Assembly: GCA_031308135.1 (NCBI GenBank)
Contig: JAHLJT010009436.1
Location: 124,733,366 to 124,797,365, forward strand
DNA from: Acheta domesticus
Taxonomy: Eukaryota > Arthropoda > Insecta > Orthoptera > Gryllidae
DNA: 64,000 nucleotides
Reading direction: 5' to 3'
Positions 20,250-31,664 of this stretch are shown here, piece after piece. A program made the translations under genes and the position numbers. Numbering within the stretch: position 1 is the first letter of the stretch; each line of letters begins with the position of its first letter. Under the pieces are notes generated by a model. The model saw nothing but the letters and a program-made list of their open reading frames with translations. It did no database searches and was not told the DNA's origin.

Positions 20250-22010
20250 GGAATCTTTTTTTGTCAAATTCGAAACTGTTACATTATTATTTTATTTTAC
20301 TGAGTACTTGGGTATCATCTAATCATAATCACCTCACCTTGTTGGAGGTTGCTTTTTTTTCTTCAATTTCTGCATACTCTGGAAATTGGTAAAATAGATT
20401 GCCGAACGTTAAATAAAGTACCTGCTCTGAAGATAGATTCTTTCGTATCATTTTCACTATATTATAATTGTATTCGTTAATCAATCATTCTAATCCCAAG
20501 ATAATCCCGGCTCAATGTTTGTTTTATGGTAAGTCCATGTCGGTCGTGTTTTCTTGTTTTTCATATGCCTAAACAAGTAAAAAACGTGACGAAATGGAAC
20601 TTTTGAACCTGGTGAGCTATCTGCTGATATACGTCTCATGATGTGATTGGCGATAAATGAACAAGTCCTCCGGATATTCGCACTTGTGAAAGCAATTGTC
20701 TACATTTGATTAGATCGTTATTATCCTCTGCGGTTGGCATACCAATTGAATAGCTTGGCCTCGTGCCAAATGAACATATTGGAGACCGCTGTAATCGACA
20801 ATCCCTGGGCTTTTGCGCTCTTCACTTCCCACATTCTACACGGACAGTTGGAAACCTGGTTCCTAGGGTAAACCTTCAGAAGCCTCGAATGGAGAATTGT
20901 TCTTCGTCACATATTTGGTAAAATGAAATATTGAAGATGTTATTGAAATGTGTGCTTTTTGTAAAAGAAAATTATTTTGTGTTGAATATCTGAGGACAAT
21001 AGTATATTTGCACCCTTTAAGCATTTGACTAAATGCAGTGTGCATGGAAATTAGTTGACCGATTAAACGACATGTAATTTAATTGTTACTTTGCAGATCA
21101 GATGCAGTATGTAATGACTCTTTTACCAAAGATGTTATCTTGAATAAATAACAGAATCCATTATACTAATCGTAACCATGTTCAGCCTTCCACACCACAT
21201 ATTAAATCGGCATTTATCAATGCTAACATCACTAGTAATCTCAATAACAACGCTAAAAGCAATGTAAAACGTCTTAAATCTTTCATCTCCCTTACGATTG
21301 AAATTTATATTGTTTTAGAAACAAAATAAAGTGCAAAGTCGTTTGAAATATTGTATTATACTTTTTCAGTTTGTTGGTTCATCGACCAGATGTTATGAGA
21401 AACGTGTTGTAGACGCACTGACTAAAAGGAGTAGATAAGATCACTCTTTCCAACAAAACAATTACAACATTTTAAAATAGAGTAAAACAGAAAAACGTTC
21501 CTCTAGGATGAACACAACTCATTTCAAAGAACATTTTAGACTCAATTGCTATATCACAAGCATTTATATTTCTCATATTGACTCATATTCACAAATTTAT
21601 TCGTACATTACTTTCTAACAGCATTTGTATTTTGCGAAAATAGAACCTCATGAACTCTCATACTTTTTTATCGAATATTTACAATATATTTCATAGAAGA
21701 AATAATCAGTAAATTCTCTAAAGAGATACTATTTACAATATAAAATGAAATACAAGCCAAATACATTCACCATTCACTTTCCTTAGTATTTTTCACAAAT
21801 CGATAACAAAAAGAACATTGGAATATTATTTCAACAATAATAAGGACATTATTTTTCAGGATAATTAGGTCAACAAAATTAAGAATATGTGAACAACATT
21901 AGAACACAAATAAGAGATTCTCTTTAGATGAACGTTACTTGTGAGAACAGTGGGGGCAGACGAAGAGAGGGAATTCTATTGAGAAGAGAAATTTCTTGGC
22001 TATTACCTAG
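20250..22010. other. AT-rich stretch, nothing recognised
   Basis: No convincing coding signal. 20520-20880 has a slightly higher GC content, but its translations match no transposon domain I know. Confidence 0.5.
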
Positions 22011-22012
22011 GA

Positions 22013-22080
22013 GTAATTATAGGTGTTGTCATAGTCAACAATGACAACAATTGTTGGCCATGATAACACCTATAACTATT
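22013..22080. repeat. Inverted repeat (hairpin) next to the Jockey relic
   Basis: TAATTATAGGTGTTGTCAT... pairs with ...ATGATAACACCTATAACTA, with stems of about 29 bases and five mismatches closing on a loop around GACAAC. The core ATAGGTGTT / AACACCTAT is perfect. It may be the core of a small foldback element. At 68 bases it is near pre-microRNA size, but no known microRNA seed is recognised. Confidence 0.7.
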
Positions 22081-22179
22081 TCGTTTTAAATGCCAATGAC
22101 AATATTCACCGTAAAACCAGTATCATTGTGCGCAGATAAATCTCTTTCCCCACACGTCATATACAGTTTTTACTGTTTT

Positions 22180-23790
22180 TTGACAAATAAATAAATTTAG
22201 GTTTAGACTAAATGGTTGGGAAGCATTTCCTTGCTTTGCTGATATTTTGAACTTATTTCTTAAATCTTTTCGTGAACTGTTGGTATATTGAGATCTTGAT
22301 GTAGTGCAGCAGTTGATATGAACCACGATATCGATGAACTGATATTTTAAAGTTTTGAACGAAATCTTTGTCAGATCGACAAAATAGTTTTGCTAGTAGT
22401 AGACGTTTGAGAGGCATCTGCCCATTTGAACTACGAGATATTTAACGCTCTTTGTTTGCGTTATTTGATTTCTGTTGATTAGAACTGGTGAACAAGTTAC
22501 TTTCCAAAGAGTGAAAGTGATGTGTGCTGGTTTATTTTAATCTATTTTGATTGTTCACTGGCTATACCATTCTTCGAGTGCAGTAAGGTGATCTTGTAGT
22601 TTTTGTGATGCTCCTCACGAACTGTTGTCAAAAGCCAATACTGCTTTATCATCAGCAGAAGTAGTAATAATATTGTTTTCAGTCTCTGGATATTCCGCTC
22701 TTTATTACAAGTATATTGCTGGTCCAGGCACGCGTTATTGCAATCGTTCTCCTTTAGGGAGGACAGTCCTGCTTTTGAAAGATCCGTCCTTCCTCCTGCC
22801 TGTCTGTCTCCTATCTGTCTTCCTTTTCAATATTTTAAAACTAATATGTTAATCTCTAAATTCAGATATGCCGCGCCGAATTATTACGTTTTACGTGACG
22901 GATGTTCGGAAAGACGCGATTTGTGTTGACAGTTTGGGCAAATTCCCACCGTTTTCAGTAGCTTCCGCTTTATTATTTGAAATTTTTGCAGAAAAGAGAA
23001 CTCAAGATTGAATGTTGATACTCTACCTGCAGCACTTACCGTAAAATTTAATATGAAGGATACTTCTCGCTCCGAAATGTCCAATATATTGTTCGAAAAT
23101 AATGTATTGGCAAAAAATATTCATTCAATAAAAAATATTCGTTTAATTAAATAATTAAAAGAGATGAAAGCGTAGTCTATTTTTTTTGATTAATTAAGTT
23201 TCATTTATTTACGTTGTTCATTTTTCTTAAATTGTTGTCCTCCTTTCCATTGTAAAAAATTTGGTCACCTTAGTTCTTGGGGTGCTTCGGATTTTATCGG
23301 ATCGAGATCTGAAATTTCATTTTGGTATACAATTTGGAAATATCCATCTGAAAGATACGATCGTTTGGTACCAAAATTTGAGTAGGATGGGTAGCGTTTA
23401 AGTTTATTCAAGAGGCCCTTGGGCCATAAATTATCGAAGGCCTAAGATATATCGAGAAACATAGCAGAGTGATACTGTTTATTTTGAAAGTTGTTTTGTA
23501 CATGCGCTTTACGGTTGAGTGTTGCTGACAACATCCGAGTTGAACGATGGACCGAAACGATGTTGTTGCTTGAGAAGTAAGGTCGATGTCGTGTTGCTAA
23601 TAGTTTGTCAAATACCCGAGAAAGGACTGGAAGAAGGCCAGTGTGACGATAAGGTGAAGCTTCATGAGGAGATTTACCATGTTTTAGGAAACCATAATTT
23701 CGGCTATTGCTTGGCCTAAAGGTATTGCATTCATCACAGCGCTTTTCAACAGTTTTATTCGCATTGGGCATTGGATAATGGGAAATAAAT
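22180..23790 (-). pseudogene. Jockey-like LINE reverse-transcriptase relic, split by an insertion
   Basis: Non-LTR reverse transcriptase, which primes on nicked target DNA. N-terminal part, 23442-23771: 'KSPHEASPYRHTGLLPVLS', 'FDKLLATRHRP' and 'NKQYHSAMFLDIS' match the KPPHEASSYRPISLLPVLSK...NKQYCSAVFLDIS core, continuing as 'NLWPKGLLNKLKRY' and 'DLDPIKSEAPQE' (family SGVPQGS). About 490 unrelated bases follow (22741-23230). The reading resumes with 'TSADDKAVLAFD' (family F/YADD catalytic motif, here SADD), 'ASQKLQDHLTALEEWYSQ' and 'KSVKYLVVQMGR', and ends with 'ALHQDLNIPTVHEKI'. At least four stops and several frame changes. No endonuclease domain or poly(A) end seen. Jockey clade is inferred from the wording of these blocks. 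Confidence 0.88.
22741..23230. other. Insertion within the Jockey relic
   Basis: The segment separates the PQG-equivalent block from the YADD-equivalent block, which lie only tens of codons apart in intact elements. It starts CTCCTTTAGGGAGGACAGTC (an imperfect palindrome) and ends in AT-rich repeats of AAAAAATATTC. No terminal repeats or protein motif could be assigned, so its nature is unknown. Confidence 0.45.
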
Positions 23791-23829
23791 TCTTTTATTA
23801 ACTGACAAATGACAAGGCCGTTGCTCGGG

Positions 23830-24255
23830 GCATTTTTATTCTCAAACTTGAGAGTGAATTACATGAAAACAATATATTTCCGAATTTTCAGCTTTAAAAA
23901 TATCACATTTTTTAAAAGTATTGTTTTAGAGGGAAATGCAGTGCTTATTGTAGTTATCAAACAAATATTAAAATTATGGTACAGACAATTCTAAGAGAAT
24001 TATTTAATTTTCACAAAAAAGCGACATAGAGAATTAGAATGAATATTTTTTCTAGTAAAAGGAAGTCGCACGCGTTTATTATTTCACAATCCCAGACTAA
24101 TATGTTTTTCTTTTGGTTTTGACAAATGTTAACCAGGAAAAGAATCAGTCAGTGGAAAATTTCCTCACGCAAAAAAAGGAGTTTTAAAAAAGTCTGTTTG
24201 TAATGTATTAAATAGATAAAAAAATGTACTAAGCTATTGCACAGTACTCGCTCGA
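23830..24255. other. AT-rich stretch, nothing recognised
   Basis: No feature found on either strand. Confidence 0.5.
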
Positions 24256-24257
24256 AA

Positions 24258-24345
24258 TACAGTCGACTTCAATTAAAGAGGACCTCTGGGAACTAACATT
24301 GAGTTCACTATATCAGAAGTTCTGTATATCCGATAATTCGAAAAT
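24258..24345 (+). mobile_element. Possible pogo/Tigger-type transposon terminus
   Basis: A TA dinucleotide is followed by CAGTCGACTTC, then GAGTTCACTATATCAGAAG and TCTGTATATCCGATAATTCG. Pogo/Tigger-type termini begin CAGTCGACT and continue with runs of 'GTTATATCGAA'-like text, and they insert at TA. A related phrase (GAGTTCACTATAACCGAATC) recurs at 24943 in the same orientation. No matching right terminus or transposase was found, so the element is truncated or very decayed. Confidence 0.35.
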
Positions 24346-25370
24346 AAACTGTTTTCTCCACGATGATTGATTTTGTTATTACATTGTTTTAGTAAAATAT
24401 ACGTCCCAGCAAACACTAAATTTTAATACGTTCATGTGGTCTTAAGATAATACATTTGTGATTGCATTGTACGGTTTTTATAAATTTTTTTGCAAGTCCT
24501 TCTTCAGAGTTCCTGCTTTCTAGAAATCGTTTTTACGGTGCTCACACAAAATATTTTAGTAGTCTTCGAATCCTTAAATGACTCTGATGGAACAATTTAT
24601 GCGTATTCTGTTCATGTGTATCATTTTTCATAACATTCATTTTTTTATGTTATAAAGGCCTTTTTGCAGCATTTACGATGTTTTGGCCAAATAGGGTTTC
24701 ATTTTCTCACGTCGCCATCCGTGTCGATTTAAGTCTTCATACTCGACAGAATTACATAAATGAGATAAACAATTTCTTCAATGAGACGTTCCTTCGCGCT
24801 CTTTCGTAGTAATTTCTATAAAAATAACTCACGAGCCTCCCTGCCTGCGAACTCTTAGTGTTAAGGAATTTGCCGACCTCCGGGGAAGTATTTTTTTCTT
24901 GGAAGTTGTTATATCTTTATCTTCTCTATAGCCGATGTGGAGAGTTCACTATAACCGAATCCACAGGCGTGTGCAGCTTGAAACAAGAGGGAGTCATTGA
25001 TATTTTTGGGCCACATTCTCTTTACATCTTATTTACATATGATATATTTTACTAGAAGTGAAACAAAACTATCTCCAGGACAATGGAATTATAACTTTAA
25101 TGATACAGTTAATATATACAATTGATTTATGTAGAACCATTTACGGTTGCCAGACGGTTTGTTCCCAAATGTCTATCAGGTCTCCAAATCGTTAAAATGG
25201 GGAAAATCAGGAATCGATCTTATTGCCGGAAAACTTTTATAACTTGAGGCTACGGGACATCTTTGAAAATTTTCAGGGAGGCCATGGCCCACCTGACTGT
25301 CCCTTACCCTGCGCGCTCGTCAATGACCGAATGATTATTTCTAATGTATGTGGATCGGTGCCAATGGTAC
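24346..25370. other. AT-rich stretch with a small repeat scrap
   Basis: 25240-25320 (GAAAATTTTCAGGGAGGCCA) resembles the minus strand of 14470-14520. The rest shows nothing recognisable. Confidence 0.45.
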
Positions 25371-25372
25371 AC

Positions 25373-25762
25373 ACCGGGAGAGGTAGCTCAGAGGTCAAAT
25401 AATGTCACTGCAGAGCCATTGGCCTGGAGATTCTAGGTTCACATGGTGGCAGGTGTTTCGACATTAGCGAGATAGCTAGGGATCTTTCCTTCCTTTTCCT
25501 TGTCCTATCCTCACCCCTCACTTATTGACACACTTCCATACACTTCACTTCCACACATGCCGGGAGATCGATTGGGAGCTAAGAGCTTGTCCCGTCTGGG
25601 CGGTGTTGTCTGGGGCGAAGTGTTCTGATGGTGCGAGATATCTGGAGGTGGGAAATCCCCGCTAGCCAACAGGTAGGTCGGCATCGGCACCATCCAGCGG
25701 GGGAAGATCACATCCATCTCCCGATAAAACATGCACTACACTTACGATAACAATGACCTTAG
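25373..25762 (+). mobile_element. SINE-1 copy E (internally deleted)
   Basis: The head is present: GGGAGAGGTAGCTCAGAGGTC carries a good A-box (TAGCTCAGAGG), and the B-box region (CTAGGTTCACATG) has lost the A of the usual CGAAT. The central CACGGACC block is deleted. The 3' domain is well preserved (GGGAGCTAAGAGCTTGTCCC, CCCCGCTAGCCAACAGG, CCATCCAGCGGGGGAAGATC, ATGCACTACACTTACG) and ends near CAATGACCTTAGC. Confidence 0.85.
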
Positions 25763-25764
25763 CT

Positions 25765-26440
25765 CAGAATCGATCAGTAAAACAAAAAAAATTGGGACAC
25801 AATAACCGAGTTCTAGATACAATTGGGATGACACTGTATTTTTATTTTGGAAGAAATTATTGGTCACTAGTATAATAGTAAGTTTCAAATTGTTTGAGAA
25901 TTCTCTTCAAAACACAAATTTCAATGTGAAAAGCTTCGTTGTAGTAAGTATTAAGTTGTTTTGAGTGTAATTTGTTCAGATAAGAGGAAAAAATTCTAAT
26001 TTCAAAATTTTCATTTGTTCTGTTAGTGGGTACACAGTCAAAATTTCATGAAGCTCGAACGGTCTAAACCAATGGCTTGCATTCTAATCATGGGCAATAT
26101 ACTTCGTGTAAATGAGTATGCGTTTATGTGTATGATACGTCTTGCAATAGTCAATAGGATAAATTCAAAGAAGCGTTATAGGTAAAGATGTTTTGGAGAA
26201 AAGAAAAATCAAAAGTTTACGTTAATTCGACGACACCTTATATCTATTCATCTCGTTTAGTTTTATTGAAATATGTTGCACGACATTGAATTGACCCTTC
26301 TAGCATGTACACACATAATCACACATGTACTTAAATATCAGAAACATTATTAGTTCGGGAAAAATAATTTTCTCTTGTGGAGGGAAATTTTCGTACCCGC
26401 TCGGTCCTTGGAACCTCCCCTGACTGGCAAATGATACGTT
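25765..26440. other. AT-rich stretch, nothing recognised
   Basis: 26035-26075 contains ATTTCATGAAGCTCGAACGG, a phrase typical of old dispersed insect repeats. Otherwise empty. Confidence 0.5.
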
Positions 26441-26444
26441 AAAA

Positions 26445-26650
26445 TCGTTCGCGTATACTTGTAGCGCTGGGGCCGATCTCTTGTTTACAGTCGAACAGAG
26501 CGGTTGCAGGGCATAAATCAGGATCCTCCGCTGCTTGCGTAAGAGCGCTCGGCCGATGAGGAAAAACGCGCCGCGGAGGCGATCTCGTGTGCGGCGGCGG
26601 CGAAGGGCACACGAGGACCTCGCCGCCCCCCCCCCCGCTGTGGGCCAAAA
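26445..26650. other. GC-rich patch with an 11-base C run
   Basis: CpG-dense, with GCGGCGGCGGCG and an uninterrupted C run at 26626-26636. Open frames on both strands are Pro/Gly/Ser-rich and compositional. Confidence 0.4.
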
Positions 26651-26654
26651 CCAT

Positions 26655-27175
26655 ACCGAAATCTCACATGTTTTTGTACTTAATGTTATTTTTTATTAAC
26701 GAGGAGCAGTATAAACTGCGCAAATATTTTAAAATAAAAAAATCAATAAACAAAAGTAAAACAAAATACATTTACCATTTTCTGTCAGATTATTTGTCGC
26801 TTATTTTCAGTATTTTATGAACGACCGAAGACAGAAAGTAACTTGCAGCAATACTTATTTTCTGAACTCACACAACACGTATGAAATATTTCATTTTTAA
26901 AAAGCCCTCTTATACTTTTATAAAGAATTGTAATTGCTTTTTACCCACCACTACCAACAGACATTGTTAATAATCAGGTTCCGTCAGTCGCAATTTCCGT
27001 AGTTGCAATAATTGCAATAATTTATTACTTGTAATTTACCTCTCGTAAATCATGAATAACGTCATTTTTCAACTGAAGTATGTAATGAATTTGGAGTAAC
27101 TAGGTTTTAGATTTTTTTTAGTTTATATTTTTATTTATTTTTTTAATTTTCCCCTTATTATTTATTTATTTGCTG
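26655..27175. other. AT-rich stretch, nothing recognised
   Basis: Contains TTGCAATAATTGCAATAATT near 27003 and T-rich runs near 27115. No coding signal. Confidence 0.5.
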
Positions 27176-27177
27176 TT

Positions 27178-27480
27178 GGCGCTCGTGTTCTCCGCCCGGC
27201 CCAACGTCCTGCGCGCCGGTCGCGTCACGGTGTCCGGCGGGGCCGGATGAGGGCGTGTAATTACGCATCTGACGTAATTGAAGCGTAATGACGGGTTCCT
27301 TGACGGGCGCTCGCGGGGGCCGTGGCCAGTCATGCGGGAGCTGTGGGTGCGCTGGCCTGGCCCTCAGGGCACGCGCGGCCTCCCTTTGCTCTCCCACTTC
27401 TTTGCTTCGTTGTCCCCACCGTTCTCCCGAGCGCCCTACGTCCACCGTCGACGACCTAGCCAGTCGTTTTGTCATTTAAC
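27178..27480. other. GC-rich patch flanked by clustered TAATTA-type words
   Basis: CpG-dense block containing, at 27255-27292, GTGTAATTACGCATCTGACG followed by TAATTGAAGCGTAATGACGG. That is three homeodomain-like TAAT cores within 40 bases inside otherwise GC-rich DNA. Open frames on both strands conflict and match nothing. Candidate enhancer-like element on motif clustering only. Confidence 0.35.
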
Positions 27481-27484
27481 GTAC

Positions 27485-29205
27485 ATTTTTTGAATCCGTT
27501 CGCTCCATCTTCTGTAATCGATTCATTCGAGTGCGTTCCACTCTGCGAATTCAGTTGTTTGCTGAAATGTATTACTTGTCTGACAACGAAAGGGCTTCGA
27601 GTTTCTGAGGTTTAGAATTCACCAATCTCTCTAATACTGCAGGCGTATGCTGCAGGCGAATCAGCCAAGCGTTTCGTCATCTCACGTATTTAATATCAAT
27701 ATGTGGAGTATTTTCCCTTCAATTAGTGTGAAACTTTAGACGCAGGAGCGTGACCTGAATAGTTTCATTACGAATCCAAACGAATCTTACTTTCTTCGGA
27801 AAACAAGACTTTAAAAATGAATCTGCAAATTTGTTTATTTCATCACACTAGAATATAGTTTTGAATAAGAAAATTAATTAAGTTAAGAAGTAACATAGTT
27901 GAACATAGTGTTTTGTCCTCCAGAAATCCCATTACCGTGTTAATTTGTGATATAATTACAATCGTGGAATAAAAATTCAGCTGGATATTAGTACTCTAAA
28001 CTGTCGGTGCACAAAAAAGTGCACGTCTAAAAGAATTTAATTTTGCCAAAGAACGTTTTTAATCTGAGCGGAGCTGTTTACTTCGCAAAGACGAAGTGTT
28101 TTGCTCAATAACTGGGCTGTTTTGGGAACCATCTTTATGAAATTTTGTAGTAAAAATATACTATTTCTAAATATATTTCTTCGCGTAATTAACAAATTAC
28201 AATGTTTGAGTTGTCGCTTTCTTGGGTGCGGACGTTCTTGAAATTAAAACTTCATAATCTCTTTTACCTACACATTGAAAGTACAAATGCAAATACAGTG
28301 AAATTATAATATGTAAATGTACGTATACATAAATTAAATTATGTCCTTCCAGATGGCAACAACATGCATGCCACAACTGGAATACGTTCAAGTGCATTCT
28401 ACATTATCATTACTTTTGGTTTTTATTTCTATTGTTTGGTGATTATGTTCTTTATTTGTCATTCAGTTTTATTATTCTCCTATCAAGAAATCAGTTCATT
28501 ACTTACCGCATCCTGTTTCGAATACATTTGAACTTTGTGCTAGTTTTCTTACGGATGTGCTGAAGATAGAAGCACGTGTCGACGTCATTTTATATCGCGG
28601 ATGTTTATCATAATCACCATGATTTCTGGTATGAATAATGAGACGAATTGACTATCTCTGTTCACTATTTAACAGAAACCTGTCGACATTTGGGGAATAC
28701 ACTCGTATTTTGGATTAAGCAATTACAGAGAAAAAATAAACCTAACTCGTTGTCCTGTTCTTTCAGGAGCCATTCATCCTTAACGGGATTCTTAAGACAA
28801 TAATAGTACTAATAATAGAATAATTGCTAATAATAGATTTTCAATTATAGTAAATAAACTGTTTTCCATTAACTCCAAAATAATGAGCAAGAATTTTCTA
28901 ACAATCGAATGAACGAGCATTGTTGATTGAAATTTCGAATATGAATTGAGAGGAAGGAAAGCTAGGTTTTAACCTATTTGACTGTTCTTTTTGAATCAAC
29001 TTCGGTGAGTGACAAACGTGTGATCTTGAATGTCGGACGTAAAATATTTCCAACAGATAAATATTAATATTTCTTCTGTTGGTTCATAATTCCACAAAGA
29101 AAATATTAGAGTGTAATGTTAGATGTAACATTAGGAAGAAAATGACGTTTCTTCCCCTAAGCTCCCTCAATGTATGCAGTCATGTACAACCAATACGATC
29201 GAAGC
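27485..29205. other. AT-rich stretch, nothing recognised
   Basis: No transposon or RNA signal was found on either strand. Confidence 0.5.
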
Positions 29206-29214
29206 CAAGGCTTC

Positions 29215-29410
29215 TGTGTTGCATCCTCCGCCGCCGTAGCCGAAGAGTTGCACAACGCACGAGGACGCGCCAACACGCGCGCGGACCGCGAGCGACGGCG
29301 ACGGCGTCGAAAAAAGAAACCGCTCCCCGATCGATGGAGGAGCACGGATTATGCAAATCCGCGTGAGCTTCAAGCTATTCGCTCGCTCGGCGGCGCGCGC
29401 CCGCCCCTCA
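29215..29410. other. GC-rich CpG-dense patch with a POU octamer
   Basis: Dense CpG (CGAGGACGCGCCAACACGCG, GCGACGGCGACGGCG) with a perfect ATGCAAAT octamer at 29351-29358 in GGATTATGCAAATCCGCG. Same arrangement as the patch near 1 kb. Overlapping frames are Arg-rich and compositional. Confidence 0.35.
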
Positions 29411-29411
29411 A

Positions 29412-30350
29412 CCCTATCGGTCTCACCTCACCTCCCACCATCCCACTCCCTAGCCCTCCTACCCTCCCACTCTCCCTTTTGCCCACCCTCTTGATCTCCC
29501 ATTTCTCTCCGTGTTTTACTGTGTCTCATCCTCGCGATCTCCATTCGCCCCATCTCTCGTCTTCCTACCCTTTTGGTCTTCCTCCATTTCCCTCCCTCTC
29601 TCCTACCCTCTCGGCCTCTCACCATTTCACTCTCTCGCCCCTTACCCTCTCGCTCTCTCACCCACCCTCTCGATCTCCAACCATCCCTCGCTAATTTAAC
29701 CTCTCCCTCCCTCTCGATCTCCATTATTTCGCCCTCCTACCCTCTCGCTCTCCCTCTCACCTATTCTCTCGATCTCCCTCTCACCCGCCCTCTTGATTTT
29801 CATCTCATCCACCCTCTGGAAACCCTCCAGCTCTTGCTGCTTTACCGTCTCTCACCCTCTCGGTCTCCATTCATCCCAGTCTCTCGCCTGCCTACCCAGT
29901 GGCTCTCTCCTCCCACATTCTCGGCCTCTCACCAACCAATCCTCCTACCGTCTCGCTCTTCCCCTCATTCACCATCTCGATCTCCCATCGCTCCCTCCCT
30001 AACCCTCCTAACCTGTCGTTCTCACACTCTTCCATTCTAATGAACTCCTACTATCTCTCACAATCCCCTTTCTCGCCCTCACGCTTTCTCCCTTTCAGTC
30101 TCTCCCATACTGTCTTCCTTTTTCCGCTCTCCTACCCATTATCTTTCCACTTGTCAATTTCCTATTATCCTCTGCCACTTTCCTACCCTCCCGTCCCCAC
30201 TACACCCAACCTCTTGATAACCCACTAACCCATTCTCTTCTTCTCGGCATCTCTTTCTCTCTCTCGATCGTTCTTCCATTCTCTCTCTCTCTCTCTCTCT
30301 CTTCCCCTCAACCGCTCTGCGAGCCATCCCACAATCACGCTTTCTCACTC
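29412..30350 (+). repeat. Pyrimidine-rich degenerate satellite-like field
   Basis: About 940 bases that are almost purely C and T on the plus strand. Degenerate units are built around CTCTCGATCTCC, CACCCTCTCG and CCTACCCTCTCG, for example near 29655, 29715, 29765 and 29965, with a (CT)11-12 run at about 30280-30302. Long open frames on both strands (up to 174 codons) are Ser/Pro/Leu- or Arg/Glu/Gly-rich artefacts. Such tracts can form triplex DNA. Confidence 0.8.
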
Positions 30351-30985
30351 TCCCGTCTTCTCATGACTTAATGCCCTCTGCATTTCCTTCCTTCCTGCGC
30401 TAATCCCTTCCCGCTCATTTATCTTCTCGTTTTATCGTCGTCCCGCCCTCCGCCGTTCTCCGGCCCTGTTCCTCGTTGCTTTTCTGGCCACTCGCTCTCC
30501 CGCACTTCCGCCGCTTCTTCAGTGCATTATTTTGATCCATGTGTCAGAAGTTTGTCCATAGTTTTCGTCTTCATTCTCTCACCGATCTCATTCTGTTGTA
30601 GTCTTTGACACGTCAAAATATTATGACACGCGCTTTCTGTACGTTCTATACGCTTTATATACGTTAACCAGCGTCGAATATCTGAATATTCAGTTATCAA
30701 CGTCCCAGTCGGTTACTGGCACTGTCGATTACAGGCGATTTGGCTATTATCGACACGCCTCTTTCACGTTCACATATCATAACCAACGTTGCAGTGTGTA
30801 TCTCCTGAAGGGCATCGTAATCAACACCGTTGATTGTTCCCGTTACGATTATTTAACCGGTGCAATCAGCCCTTTGGTGAAGTGATTGTCTTAATCTCAG
30901 CTGCCCATTGCTTGCCGACACTACCGTTTCGTTCCTCAGCAGCTGAGTCCTTGTGTTGCGCCACACCGGCTGTCACGGCCTCCTA
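30351..30985. other. Mixed-composition stretch, nothing recognised
   Basis: Moderate GC and many CG dinucleotides from 30600 on (ACGTTCTATACGCTTTATATACG). No frame, tRNA box or terminus was recognised. Confidence 0.45.
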
Positions 30986-30988
30986 GAT

Positions 30989-31165
30989 CAGCGTTGCTCA
31001 AGCGGTGGGCGGCGAGATGCAGCCATTGTCTTTCCGGGCGCGCCTGTAGGCGTTCGGTGCTAGATAGTCGGGTAGGTAATGGTCATGAAGCCGATGTAAA
31101 CGTCGCCTCGTGTGCGAGATAGGTGACTGCTTAAGCGTTGCCTCTCACGCTTTCTATCTACAATG
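30989..31165 (+). mobile_element. Possible hAT-type left terminus
   Basis: CAGCGTTGCTCAAGCGGTGG resembles the CAG-G-TTCTCAA-C-GTGGG termini of hAT (Charlie-like) transposons, and a short methionine-started frame begins at 31163. No transposase motif follows and no right terminus or 8-bp duplication was found, so this is tentative. Confidence 0.22.
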
Positions 31166-31660
31166 CCGCGTCAAAATGAATCACAGTCAATACAAGGAAA
31201 TGTGAGTAAAGGTATTAAATTGTTCATGCTATTTCAATTGTTCAGCTGTTTCATGTCACGTTACGATCGAGGTGATGTAGAAGTGATACATTTGGATAAT
31301 GATTGTCATTGTTTACAAATGATTTCACAGTTAATTGACGTGCATAAATTTTAATATTAACAGAACGGCAAATTTAAAGATATTAAAGATATTTGATCGC
31401 AATTATTTCATGATTCTACATAAAAATTGTAAATTCATAAATGAGAAAAACCCTCATGAAATATAAAAAGTATTGTCAGATTTTCGAGTCCCGTCATATA
31501 AGCGATCATAGAACGAACTTCTTACAACCACTCAAATTACAAATATTCGTTGTAATAGGACTCCAATGTGAAGTGTGCACCTCTTGGGTATTGAGAGGCA
31601 ATGATAACCCAGAAACATTTAGCGAGTATGGCCGACAAACACGCAGTGCTTTGGGAAGAC
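31166..31660. other. AT-rich stretch, nothing recognised
   Basis: Short frames only, none recognisable. Confidence 0.5.
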
Positions 31661-31664
31661 CTTT

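Noticed and set aside
29170..30228. Several long Ser/Pro/Leu-rich frames over the CT-rich field
   Set aside because: They are direct translations of a degenerate pyrimidine repeat and occur in all three frames.
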